Assembly: GCF_002198665.1 (NCBI RefSeq)
Contig: NZ_MWLM01000072.1
Location: 140,752 to 204,751 of the forward strand
From: Novosphingobium sp. B 225
GTDB lineage: Bacteria; Pseudomonadota; Alphaproteobacteria; Sphingomonadales; Sphingomonadaceae
Length of the DNA: 64,000 nucleotides
Reading direction: 5' to 3'
The notes below the pieces were generated by a model. That model saw only the letters and a program-made list of their open reading frames with translations, was not told where the DNA came from and did no database searches. Numbering within the stretch: the stretch's first letter is position 1; each line of letters begins with the position of its first letter. This document shows positions 17,791 to 26,304 of this stretch, piece after piece. Position numbers and translations under genes: made by a program.

Positions 17791-19515
17791 ATGATCGGTC
17801 GTAATAGAATCTTCAAACCTAATTTTTGGGCCCGCCTCTTCCGTCTGCAAAACTGGAAGCTGGTAATGAACAGCTCTGTGCGCGATCGCATTTCGTGTTT
17901 TTCCGATGGCGCCTTCGATTTGCCGTGCATTGAGATTAGCGCAGTTTCGACTACCAAAGGGCTACTCTGGCATACCGTCGAAATCCGGACGAATGAACAG
18001 ACCCATCGCTTCTCAGGTCTCGGAGCAACCGTAGCTTCGGAAATCGCCCAAGAAGCACTGGCGTTTATCAATCGCCATCTCTCGATCCTCATCGAGCAGA
18101 ACAAAGGCCAGCTATTCTCGGTCGATGAGCGAATTCGCGCAATCACGGAAGACAGCAGGCAATACTTGGCGCATGCTGACATTGCGAAGGCGATATCGCA
18201 GGTTCCAGGCGACGCCTCGAAGGCCCTTTCGCACCCGCTATTCAATCCTGCCCTCATGCCAGGATCTCTGCAGAAGGATCTCCCGAAATCGTTTGAAATC
18301 CTGACCGATCCGCGCGTCAGGCACCGGTACAACGAGATCTTCGTCGTGACTGAGTTGGAGAGATTCAGCTCGTTCTTTGACGATCTGGGAGGCTTCTGCC
18401 TGTCCAAGGAGCAACGCGAAGCCTGCATACGCCTTGAAGACAATAATCTTCTGGTGGCTTCTGCAGGATCAGGAAAATCGGCGACGATGGTCGGCAAGGT
18501 CTCCTACGCCCTGGAGAAAAACCTTTACGAACCGAACCAAATTCTGGTGCTGGCATTCAACCGCAGCGCCGCTGATGAACTTAAGGAACGTATTTCTCGG
18601 CAGCTACAGGTCGAAGAGGAGGATCTGCAATGTCGAGTGACCACCTTTCACGCACTTGGCCGGGGCATCATTGAGGAGACGGAAGGGAGACCTCCCCAGC
18701 TGGCAAATTGGGTCGAGCACCCCGCCGGCGAAGCTCGTGTCATCGATCAACTGATCAAAGACCTGATGGTGAACGATGCGGATTATCGTTTCGCAGGCTC
18801 AGACATCACCATTTTCACGCAATTTGAATCAAATTTCGGAGCTTGCTGGCAAGGCCGGCTCGAACAAACCTATCGCTGCAATCAGCTAATCGCCGAGACC
18901 GCAGCGAAATTCGTTCAGCGAAACCCGGAGCAGATCAAGAAGACTGTTCGTTCGACACGTCCTGCAATCGCTCGCTCGATCCGGATCGTTCCCGTCAGTG
19001 TCGAGTGGAAGAAGCCCAGTTTTGATGAAGCCTGCCACATCCTGCTGTCGCGTCTCGACGCGTTCTTGGAGGGTGTCTGCGAGCAATGGCGGACTGATCC
19101 AGGGCAAAAGCTCAAAGTCCTGGTGCTCTGGCGATATAACCACCTTGACCCCTTCAAGGCCCACAAGCCCGACTATGCAAATATCGAGGTCAGCGGACTG
19201 TCCTTCCATCGCGCCAAGGGCTTGGAAGCGGATTACACGATCCTCCTTGATGTGAGTGAAGGGGATTATGGTGTCCCAAGCCGCATCGAAGACGACGAAC
19301 TTCTGAATCTGGTGATCCCGCGACCGGAGACTTATTCGTATGCTGAGGAGCGACGACTGTTCTACGTCGCGCTGACGCGCGCGAGCCGCGGGACATTCCT
19401 CTTGGCGAATGATCGCAAGCCCTCCCGCTACATTCGCGAGCTTTGCGAAATCGCAGGCGAGAACGTCCGGTTCGAAACGGTTGAGGGAGGCCCGCAAGCA
19501 CCCTGTTTGCACTGA
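17791..19515 (+). CDS. HelD/UvrD-type superfamily 1 helicase with internal deletion of motif II, probably non-functional
   Basis: The 574-aa product resembles E. coli helicase IV (684 aa): an N-terminal HelD domain, Walker A ASAGSGKS, motif Ia LAFNRSAADEL and motif Ic TFHALGRG. After residue ~330 the sequence jumps directly to RFAGSDITIFTQFESNFG, which in the family follows the Walker B DEFQDIS and the GDDWQ motif III. About 150 residues including the ATPase aspartate/glutamate are therefore missing without breaking the frame. Motifs V-VI (FHRAKGLEADY, VALTRAS) follow. The last residues run into an antisense gene fragment. ATP hydrolysis should be lost. Confidence 0.75.
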   Translation: MIGRNRIFKPNFWARLFRLQNWKLVMNSSVRDRISCFSDGAFDLPCIEISAVSTTKGLLWHTVEIRTNEQTHRFSGLGATVASEIAQEALAFINRHLSILIEQNKGQLFSVDERIRAITEDSRQYLAHADIAKAISQVPGDASKALSHPLFNPALMPGSLQKDLPKSFEILTDPRVRHRYNEIFVVTELERFSSFFDDLGGFCLSKEQREACIRLEDNNLLVASAGSGKSATMVGKVSYALEKNLYEPNQILVLAFNRSAADELKERISRQLQVEEEDLQCRVTTFHALGRGIIEETEGRPPQLANWVEHPAGEARVIDQLIKDLMVNDADYRFAGSDITIFTQFESNFGACWQGRLEQTYRCNQLIAETAAKFVQRNPEQIKKTVRSTRPAIARSIRIVPVSVEWKKPSFDEACHILLSRLDAFLEGVCEQWRTDPGQKLKVLVLWRYNHLDPFKAHKPDYANIEVSGLSFHRAKGLEADYTILLDVSEGDYGVPSRIEDDELLNLVIPRPETYSYAEERRLFYVALTRASRGTFLLANDRKPSRYIRELCEIAGENVRFETVEGGPQAPCLH

Positions 19516-19768
19516 TCGAACCGTTCGCTGCTAAATGCGCCATCGCCGCTGAGACCTTTGGACCGAGGGGAACAATCAGAGCCTTGTCCAGCTGGGCCAA
19601 CTCCTTGCCAGTGTAATCCTCCAAGGTCGTTCGCAACACAGGCGTCCGAATTATATCGGGCGTCCCGGACCAATTTTTGCCGTCTACGAATACCGGATAG
19701 CGAAGCGCAGATGTGAAGTGCACGAGATGGGCCTTGTCACTCCAAAGACTTGCCGTTGATACCTTCAT
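19484..19768 (-). pseudogene. Truncated gene, possibly of a uracil-DNA-glycosylase-like family
   Basis: From the ATG at 19768 about 95 codons look like normal coding sequence, with KALIVPLGPKVSAAMAHLA and RVLAGLP resembling the C-terminal VLAGLPHPSG segment of uracil-DNA-glycosylase-superfamily proteins. Beyond 19484 the frame runs antisense through the helicase and loses any family character. Its start overlaps the stop of the VWA relic (ATGA), so the two were once in one operon. The 3' end was lost when it became joined to the helicase. Confidence 0.4.
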
Positions 19769-20117
19769 GCAGCACGTATCAGGTTGATCCCTTGTCCTGC
19801 CGCCCAGGCCACTGTGTCTTGTTTGGCCAAGGCAGTTGCCATTAGATCAGGGAATTGGTCCGGCGTGCTGGCGAAGACAGGACACCCCATAGAAGCAAGG
19901 GCCTGTGCGTGGGCTTGTTCGTAAGCCGGACGACCATCATCCGAAAAAGCCAGCAGGACGATGAGATTGACGCCGCACGACACGAGTTCAGCCGCGCGTG
20001 CAAGCATCTCCTTAGCATTGCCTCCTTCATAGAGGTCGCTGATCAGAATCAGGTTGGTCTTGGCCGGATGACTGACCAGGCCTTGGCAATAGGTGAGTGC
20101 TGCGTTGATGTCTGATC
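19765..20117 (-). pseudogene. C-terminal fragment of a VWA-domain (YehP/CoxE-like) protein
   Basis: Minus-strand codons from about 20117 read ALTYCQGLVSHPAKTNLIL, ISDLYEGGNAKEML, LIVLLAFSDDGRPAYE and ACTP-like FASTPDQFPDLMATAL, the end of a von Willebrand A domain as found in MoxR-associated VWA proteins. No start codon or N-terminal half exists; the sequence breaks 36 bp from the CHAT gene stop. It is a relic, placed head-to-tail with the truncated gene at 19484-19768. Confidence 0.6.
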
Positions 20118-20152
20118 AGGGGCGAAGCGCTCGATCGCTTCAAGTAATAAGG

Positions 20153-21940
20153 TCAAGCACCGCTCGATCGGAAATCGGACGAAGGGGCCAGTATCAAACC
20201 TTCATCGCCAACAAGATGGAATACATCCTCTAGACCAGAAAGCGAGACATTGTCTCGACCGTCTCGGAATGCCTCGCCAATGGAACGACCATCGCCAATC
20301 GCGAGATAGAACCCCGCCGTGAATTTTAGAGCTGCTTCATCATCCAATTCATTAGTCGTTCCCACCACCGTAGACACAGATCTTAGTAAATGCAGGGCTT
20401 GATCACCCGTGAAGCAAGCATTTAGGACTACAAGTTTAACCCCGCGACCAGCTAAGAACGCAGCCAATGCATCAGACTCAACCAATTTTGTCCCCCCGGC
20501 TCCATCGCGTAGAGCAATTCCGGATGGATCCGCATGTCCGGAAAAGTGAATCACGTTTGGAGCTTCTCGACGCACCAGACGCACCAAATCATCTGGCTGC
20601 ACTGCGTGCCCGGCAACAACTTCTATCGAGTCGCGATTCAAGCTTGATTGAAGTTGGATAAGCAGCGTCCGGAACTCATCTTCCAGATCGAGTGGGGCAG
20701 TGTCTCGCGGATTTGCAGCAAGAAAAAGGATCTTTGTCGATCGTTTCGGCCGATCTAGGCCCTGCGAGTAAGGGCCCGAATCTCCGTTACGCATCAATGC
20801 AAATTCATTAGAATATTTAAGTATAAATTCACGCAAATCGCCATTCTTGACGGCATTTGCGTATGGTTGTTGCAGATTCTTTGCAAGCACATTTAAATGA
20901 TCATCTTCAAGCGCGCTGATCGGCTCAATCAGAGACATACTTGAAAGTTGTGATATCACAGCCGCCCAGCCTGAGGCGGTGTTCCGAGAAAGGGTCTCGG
21001 GGTCCAGGAGCATTGATTTATAGCCACTAAATTCGGCACTTGCAATACTCGGGCATTTTTCCAAATGCTCTGAAAGATACATCCAGTTTGCGGTTGTAGA
21101 AACGCTTGGCTCTCTATAAAACTCTGATATTGGCAAAAATCCATTGTATGACTTGAAAACAGAATGCATCATGCTTTGTAATCTCTCAAGGTGAGAAACT
21201 CCATTCTGCAATCTAATGCAGGCAGGCACAATAGATGAAGCAATTCCCATTGTGTATCTGTATGCATTCTTTTTATTTCTATCTAATTCATCTTTATTTC
21301 TAAATCGATATACCCACATTCCCTCATCTGTAATATATGATTCGTTGAATATATAGCCCAAGCCCCTCAGGACAGCTGCCTCCGCATTCTGAATGAGATC
21401 GCAGTTGGATGGCCCTGATGCAGCGCGTGACGCGTATGAGTTGCAACACTCCACTATGGCCGCGATCGTCACTGGGTCGACGCGTTCATCCAATCGTTCA
21501 CCGAAATCGACCCATAGGCCTTTCTCGGTTTGATTTTCCTCGTTTAGGAGGAAGCCAAGCGCTTCGGTCACAAACGGATGGCCGTGCCCGTCAAAGTGAG
21601 AAAAGAAGTTTATTGCGCCGGCGGTGTGTCTCGAATGTGCGAGAATTTCAGCTTCCGGGTAATCGGCTGACCCGAGCGATCTCATCATACCAAAGGCGCC
21701 ATTCGCTCTCCTGCGTGTCGCCAAGTAATCCCTAAAACGCCCAACTGAAAATGGATTCGATCTTCCAACGTAAGCTGATATTGCCAATGCACAATTCACA
21801 CTAACCGATATACTTCCTAGGTCATGCTTCAGACCATACAATAAATCGGAATTATCGATCGACCTTCCCCAAACACCATTTTCGTGCTGGTCCAGCAATA
21901 GCAGCCAATAAGCAAACGCGGCATAAGTTTGAGAATCCAT
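20153..21940 (-). CDS. CHAT-family protease with N-terminal prenyltransferase/terpenoid-cyclase-like region
   Basis: A 595-aa two-part protein. Residues ~402-585 form a CHAT (caspase-like) domain: KILFLAANP at the start, the catalytic His469 in HFSGHAD and Cys509 in VVLNACFTGDQA, then a GFYLAIGDGRSIGEAF helix. Residues 1-390 carry at least five GxW/GxF turns (NGVWGRS, NGAFGMM, KGLWVDF, EGMWVYR, NGFLPIS), spaced as in alpha-alpha-barrel prenyltransferase/squalene-cyclase repeats. It is the last gene of an operon with a ferritin-like and a PfkB-like gene and is visibly AT-richer than its surroundings. CHAT proteases are known effectors in bacterial immunity, so a defence role is a reasonable inference. 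Confidence 0.8.
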   Translation of the reverse strand: MDSQTYAAFAYWLLLLDQHENGVWGRSIDNSDLLYGLKHDLGSISVSVNCALAISAYVGRSNPFSVGRFRDYLATRRRANGAFGMMRSLGSADYPEAEILAHSRHTAGAINFFSHFDGHGHPFVTEALGFLLNEENQTEKGLWVDFGERLDERVDPVTIAAIVECCNSYASRAASGPSNCDLIQNAEAAVLRGLGYIFNESYITDEGMWVYRFRNKDELDRNKKNAYRYTMGIASSIVPACIRLQNGVSHLERLQSMMHSVFKSYNGFLPISEFYREPSVSTTANWMYLSEHLEKCPSIASAEFSGYKSMLLDPETLSRNTASGWAAVISQLSSMSLIEPISALEDDHLNVLAKNLQQPYANAVKNGDLREFILKYSNEFALMRNGDSGPYSQGLDRPKRSTKILFLAANPRDTAPLDLEDEFRTLLIQLQSSLNRDSIEVVAGHAVQPDDLVRLVRREAPNVIHFSGHADPSGIALRDGAGGTKLVESDALAAFLAGRGVKLVVLNACFTGDQALHLLRSVSTVVGTTNELDDEAALKFTAGFYLAIGDGRSIGEAFRDGRDNVSLSGLEDVFHLVGDEGLILAPSSDFRSSGA

Positions 21941-21973
21941 ATCTATTTCATGACCCTCAATAGCTCAATGGGT

Positions 21974-23104
21974 TTATAATGAGAGCGACTGACTAAACAA
22001 TTTCTGTTGCCTTATCTCGCTCTCAGTGAAGCCAACAGATCGCCGTAAGTCTGCACCGAACCAAGGTTCCGGTGGTGGAGGGACCGCCACTTGTTGTTCA
22101 AGCCGAGCGATCAGGTACTGCGCATCCTCTCCTGCCAATCTCCTGAACCAATCAAGTCCGTTCTTCACATGCAAAATTTCATCGGCCTGCAGCGATAGGA
22201 AAATCGCCTCGAGATCGTATCGCCCGAGTCCATGTTGCTGATCGGCCATCATGTAGTCGCCTCCGAGTGCGTATCCTTCCCCCAAAAAATGTTCGATGCA
22301 TAGGGTCTCTGCGAGGGATTTGCCGATCAGAAAATTATCCCAGATATCAAAGCAAGGATCGAAATCTTCAATGGAGCCGCCAAGCCGTTCGAACGCGCCT
22401 TTGACAAGCATCGCATGCCGCCCCTCCTCATATGTCTGCTGGCCGAGCAACAGATCCAATTCGATTGGCAGTTCCTCCTGAAATTTCAAACACATCGCCG
22501 CACACACTTCGCTTGCGGGAAATTCGATAGTGAACATTTGAGAGAAGAGTTGGGAGAGAAGGTCCCCCTCTTGGCAATTCAGTTTAGCAACTGGCTTGGA
22601 AGCATGGCGACCAGGTCGTATTGGGACTGGAGGGAGTTGAACAAGCGTGAATTGAGGCTCACTTCCGCTGCCTACCTGAACGATGTCCATATTCGGAGCT
22701 GGGTAAGCTAAGCCCAAGAGTTGTGCACAAGCTTCGATTGCCCGACGCGCCAGCGTTGTCGCACGCGCGTCATGTGTTTGGAGCGCGGTGGTCACTCCAT
22801 CAATGAGTGCGATCAGATTCGCGAACGAGATGGTGTCACTTCCGTTCTGCCCAACAGCGATCTTCCTAAGACGTTGCACGTCATCGGACGGGCAATAGGC
22901 GAACATTCTCGGATCTGGCCCACAAAGGCCTTCTACAAGCGCTTCGAGAGCAGTCACGCATGCTCCTATTACCCCGCAAATATCGATCTTGCGTTCCGGC
23001 TGCTTGGCATGCAGAAGCTCAGTTCGAAGGGCATTGAGCAAGGAAAACAGCAAAAAAGACGTATTGTGTCTCAAGATATGCGGATCATAATTAGAACTAT
23101 GCAT
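21974..23104 (-). CDS. Ferritin-like (DUF455-type) diiron protein
   Basis: The start at 23104 is preferred because ATGCATAG overlaps the PfkB-like stop, indicating translational coupling; a longer start at 23191 would lie inside that gene. The 376-aa protein is helical in its C-terminal half, with carboxylate/histidine pairs typical of diiron proteins: Glu194/Glu199, EEGRH (Glu227, His230), EHFLGE (Glu271), and ADEILH (Glu309, His312) followed by VKNGLDWF as in DUF455. It could act as an oxidase, oxygenase or radical-generating enzyme. N-terminal 150 residues are not recognised. Middle gene of the CHAT operon, 33 bp before it. Confidence 0.7.
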   Translation of the reverse strand: MHSSNYDPHILRHNTSFLLFSLLNALRTELLHAKQPERKIDICGVIGACVTALEALVEGLCGPDPRMFAYCPSDDVQRLRKIAVGQNGSDTISFANLIALIDGVTTALQTHDARATTLARRAIEACAQLLGLAYPAPNMDIVQVGSGSEPQFTLVQLPPVPIRPGRHASKPVAKLNCQEGDLLSQLFSQMFTIEFPASEVCAAMCLKFQEELPIELDLLLGQQTYEEGRHAMLVKGAFERLGGSIEDFDPCFDIWDNFLIGKSLAETLCIEHFLGEGYALGGDYMMADQQHGLGRYDLEAIFLSLQADEILHVKNGLDWFRRLAGEDAQYLIARLEQQVAVPPPPEPWFGADLRRSVGFTESEIRQQKLFSQSLSL

Positions 23105-24056
23105 TGGGCAAATTCCTGTCCAATTCCGTGACCCATTCAATATATTCTGAGGCTGGCAGAGCTCCGGTGACGCGGCATTGAGCTGTACCATGTTCGGTTA
23201 GTTTGGCCGCCAAAGCGCCACGCTCTAGACGCTCACCTCTCAGGATGTGATCTAAATACTTTGCACTCACCGCCGCCCCGGCACCGGCTGAATCCACAAA
23301 ATGCTCGTTGGATATGCTTGAGCTTTGCGAAAAAGACACGTCCCCCGCCTCCGCAATCGCAAGCCCTTTCTCGCTGGATGTTATAACAAAAATTCCAGGC
23401 CGTTCCCGCGAAATAGATCTTGAAAATTCAACAATTTCCTGCACGGAGTAGTTCAACATTCCAATAGATATTTGATATACGCGTTCTCCATCACACAGTG
23501 CCGCCCAATAATCTATGGTATCTTTCGCCATATTTGGATGAACGGTCCCCAAATTCATGAAAGATCCTTCGATTACCTGGGGAGCATGATTCTTTTGAAA
23601 ACATCCTTTCATCCATGGAAAACAGTCAATATACAGCCACCTGCAGCTGTTTGCTGCGAGATCGATCATTTCGATTGAGGCTAGACCAACTCGAGGGTCC
23701 GAAAACCAGCGAAGCTCTCGAGATCGAGTCGAGATTTGCACTTCAAACGGTACGCCATTGTCAGGCCCAAGCACCAATTTGAGCAACCTTCGATTGAACA
23801 AATTCAAGAGGGCTGGAGTATGCACTGACGTGCCCGGGTGATTAAAAGCTCCACAAACGCGAAAACCCCTTCTGGCTAAAGATAGAGCCACAATTGGTGC
23901 GTCGCATTTGATTGTAGGACGTTGCCGTTCTCCGGACGCCCCTTCCATTGGTGGGATTGGGAGGCGCTCCACAGTAAGCCGAGTTACCTCGGCGAGGTAA
24001 CCCCACGCGATTACGTCTATAGTTTGAGGACTCACTGCTGCGTGTCGTGCTTGCAT
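23097..24056 (-). CDS. PfkB/ribokinase-like protein with catalytic Asp replaced
   Basis: This 319-aa protein follows the PfkB fold: a substrate-lid segment GFRVCGAFNHPG, strands with RWLYIDCFP and NLGTVHPN, VITSSEKGLAI before the ATP site, and the anion-hole motif near residue 255. That motif reads DSAGAGAAVSA where active kinases have DTxGAGDxF, so the catalytic base position (261) is Ala. It may bind a nucleoside or sugar without phosphorylating it, acting as a sensor. First gene of the three-gene operon; its stop overlaps the ferritin-like start by 8 bp. AT-richer than neighbours, consistent with transfer. Confidence 0.7.
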   Translation of the reverse strand: MQARHAAVSPQTIDVIAWGYLAEVTRLTVERLPIPPMEGASGERQRPTIKCDAPIVALSLARRGFRVCGAFNHPGTSVHTPALLNLFNRRLLKLVLGPDNGVPFEVQISTRSRELRWFSDPRVGLASIEMIDLAANSCRWLYIDCFPWMKGCFQKNHAPQVIEGSFMNLGTVHPNMAKDTIDYWAALCDGERVYQISIGMLNYSVQEIVEFSRSISRERPGIFVITSSEKGLAIAEAGDVSFSQSSSISNEHFVDSAGAGAAVSAKYLDHILRGERLERGALAAKLTEHGTAQCRVTGALPASEYIEWVTELDRNLPNA

Positions 24057-24186
24057 TTCGCTGAGTTAAAGAACTTTTTCGCGTTGGGGAAGGTTTGATC
24101 TGCCACGGAACGCAGCTGAAGAAACCCAAGTGACGGCTATGATGCCAGGAGGACAATTCGCGTATCGCCTGATTGCCCTGATCCAT

Positions 24187-24405
24187 TTATGTATCAAGGT
24201 GAGCTGCGATCCAGCTCACAATTTCATTCTCTGACCAAGCAACCGCATACCCGCCCAACTGCACCGGCTTCGGAAACTTGCCCTCCGCCATCCAGCGGTA
24301 GATCGTAGAGCGGCCGAGCCCAACGCGGTGCTGGACTTCCTTGAGGCGAATGAGCCGGGTCACGCGCTTCGGCTCGGGTGCGACGTCCAGGTCGGCATCA
24401 GCCAT
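24187..24405 (-). CDS. AlpA-family excisionase/regulator, island 1
   Basis: A 72-aa HTH protein started at 24405, after GGGAGGG on the minus strand. RLKEVQHRVGLGRSTIYRWMAEGKFPKPVQLG is the typical AlpA/MerR-like HTH, followed by AVAWSENEIVSWI. AlpA proteins control excision of P4-type elements. Its start overlaps the end of the truncated integrase frame by 8 bp, so it is still translated in that context. Confidence 0.85.
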   Translation of the reverse strand: MADADLDVAPEPKRVTRLIRLKEVQHRVGLGRSTIYRWMAEGKFPKPVQLGGYAVAWSENEIVSWIAAHLDT

Positions 24406-25390
24406 GACGCCCTCCCACTCCGATGCCATGGCTATCACCAAGCTGCGCATCCTTGCGCTCCAACTCGTCGATATGATCGGCGAGCAGCCGCGCCACGCGG
24501 TGCGCAGTGCCTTTAGCCCAGCGGGGTTTGACGTCGTGGACCTGGTTGCCGAGTAGCGGTACCGCATGCGCCCTGCGCGCTTTCATCTTGCCTGCCGGGA
24601 TTTTCCAAATTCCCTCTACAAGATCGATCTCGCGCCATTCGGCATGACGCAGTTCGCCAGGCCGGACGAAAACATGCGGCGCGATTTGCAGAGCGAACCT
24701 CGTGACAGGGTAGCCAGTGTAGTCGTCGATTGCTCGCAGCAGACCGCCCAGTTCCTTGGGTTCAAGGATCGCTGCATAGTGCTTGGCACGGGGAGTGACG
24801 AGAGCGCCCTTGAGCATACTGGTCGGATCGGCCGTGCAGCGGGTTGTGGCGACGGCGTAACGAAAAACCCTTCCAGCGAACGAACGACACTTCTTGGCCG
24901 TTTCGTGCTTGCCGGTCGCTTCGAGCCGTTTGAGCGGCGCCAGGACTTCGAACGGCTCGATATCCTGGATGGGCCGGTCGCCAATCGCGGGAACCAGTTG
25001 ATCGAGGAAGTAATTGGCCTTGATGAGGGTAGCATCGGCCCGGCCGTTCTGGACCATCATCTGCTCGATGTATTCGCGCGCGACGGCCTCGAAGGTCTGG
25101 GCTGAGAGGAACTCCTCTCGAATCTTCTGCTTACGCTTCTCGAACGCAGGGTCACCGCCCGAAGCCACCGAATGGCGTGCCTCGTATGTCGCTTCTCGCG
25201 CCTGTTTCAGACTGATGTCGGGATAGCTTCCGATCGCCAGCTTCTTTTCAACCTTGCCGATCCGATACCGAAATCGCCAGAGTTTGCCGCCCGATGGAGT
25301 GACCTCGATATAGAGGCCGCGTTGGTCGGCAACCTTGTATGGTTTGTCCTTCACCTTGAGTGCGCGGAGCCGAGTCTCGGTCAAAGCCAT
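24398..25390 (-). pseudogene. P4-type tyrosine integrase of island 1, catalytic C-terminus lost
   Basis: Residues 1-280 (start MALTETRL at 25390) align throughout with the intact integrase at 48418-49638: DUF4102 arm-binding domain, SAM-like core, and Arg243 in FVRPGELRH. After KARRAHAVPL the sequence switches to about 50 unrelated residues and stops. The HxxR pair, the second His and the nucleophilic Tyr, which the other integrase has at 333-370, are absent. A deletion fused the front of int to a piece of another gene next to alpA. Recombinase activity is not possible from this product. Confidence 0.85.
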
Positions 25391-25419
25391 GTGCGGGCCT
25401 TTTCTTAGCCGTTTTTGCA

Positions 25420-25439
25420 AAAGGCCCGCAAAAGGCCCG
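25420..25439. repeat. Island 1 right-end arm-type repeat
   Basis: Identical to 8477-8496 (two AAAGGCCCG units), with a further partial copy downstream, placed between the integrase start and its att core at 25548. Presence at both island ends supports an arm-site role. Confidence 0.55.
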
Positions 25440-25547
25440 CAAAAATGTCAGGAACCCCCGGGAACAGCCGGGACGATCCGGAACCATCCGAGGGCCAATT
25501 CCCCCGGATTTCTGCGGTTTTTATAGACTTTTTGGGATGTTCTGAAA

Positions 25548-25576
25548 AGAACAAATGGTGCCCAGAAGAGGACTCG
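25548..25576. repeat. att site shared between island 1 and island 2
   Basis: The 29-bp AGAACAAATGGTGCCC...ACTCG is identical to 49805-49833, which covers the 3' end and CCA of tRNA-Leu. It separates the two islands and lies beside the island 1 integrase, as expected for sequential tandem integration at one tRNA. Confidence 0.85.
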
Positions 25577-25631
25577 CTCTAAAAATATATCATTGTAACA
25601 AAATGATTTAATGCCGTCCGGGGCCCCAATT

Positions 25632-25653
25632 GGAGCCCCCAGCGGAGCCCCCA
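25632..25653. repeat. Island 2 left-end arm-type repeats (GGAGCCCCCA x2)
   Basis: Two GGAGCCCCCA copies start at 25632 and 25644. The same decamer occurs at 49640-49649 (inverted) and 49691-49700 next to the island 2 integrase. This repeat family differs from that of island 1. Confidence 0.55.
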
Positions 25654-26304
25654 AAATTTATTTCTGCATAGGTTCGAGTCCCCGAAGGTGCAAAAATCAT
25701 GGAAACCAATCGGGGCAATTTCTACGACAAATTGATGTGCGGACATAGCCATTTTGCGGAACTATGAGCTGCCAATCTGCCCTTCTTTGCGCAAGGTCTA
25801 CACTGTGATCCATGGCCGATGTGAGAGGCAGTCGTGGCACCCCGAAACAAAAATCAGCATACTCTGCCCGAGCGCACCATCCTACAGACCGAACGAGATT
25901 TCTGCCTAGTCGGACGTCGGCGAATTTTCGGGATCGAAAGCAGAATCTAGCTGCCCATCGTTCAGCCGCGAATGTGGGCCGGGCGCTTGGCCATCTGGCG
26001 CCATAAGGACCGCAGGCATTGAACCGGATTATCCAATACCGCTGGATCTACAGCCCAATGCCGCAGATCAGGGTCCGCCTCGCTCCGATTACCGCCGTCG
26101 TAAATTTCGGCCACGATTAACAGCCGCCGCGCCTGATACGCGCCATTCGTCGTTTGCGGCAATTCTCACAACGCCGCCCAGTCAAAATCTTCCCGCATGC
26201 CGGACGAAGAAACCATTGTGCCGCACTCCAAACTCAGAGCGCCGTAGACTTAGATTTTCACCGCCTAGGGAATCCCCGTGAGTCAGAAACCGCGCGGATT
26301 GGTA
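25654..26304. other. Gene-poor left end of island 2
   Basis: No supported gene. A 66-codon minus-strand frame at 25962-26162 is open but has no ribosome-binding site or recognisable motif; it may be a decayed gene. The stretch ends at the stop of the C5 methyltransferase. Confidence 0.45.

Noticed and set aside
24566..25105. Plus-strand frame of 179 codons across the truncated integrase
   Set aside because: Antisense to the integrase whose protein similarity to the second integrase is clear along the same DNA.
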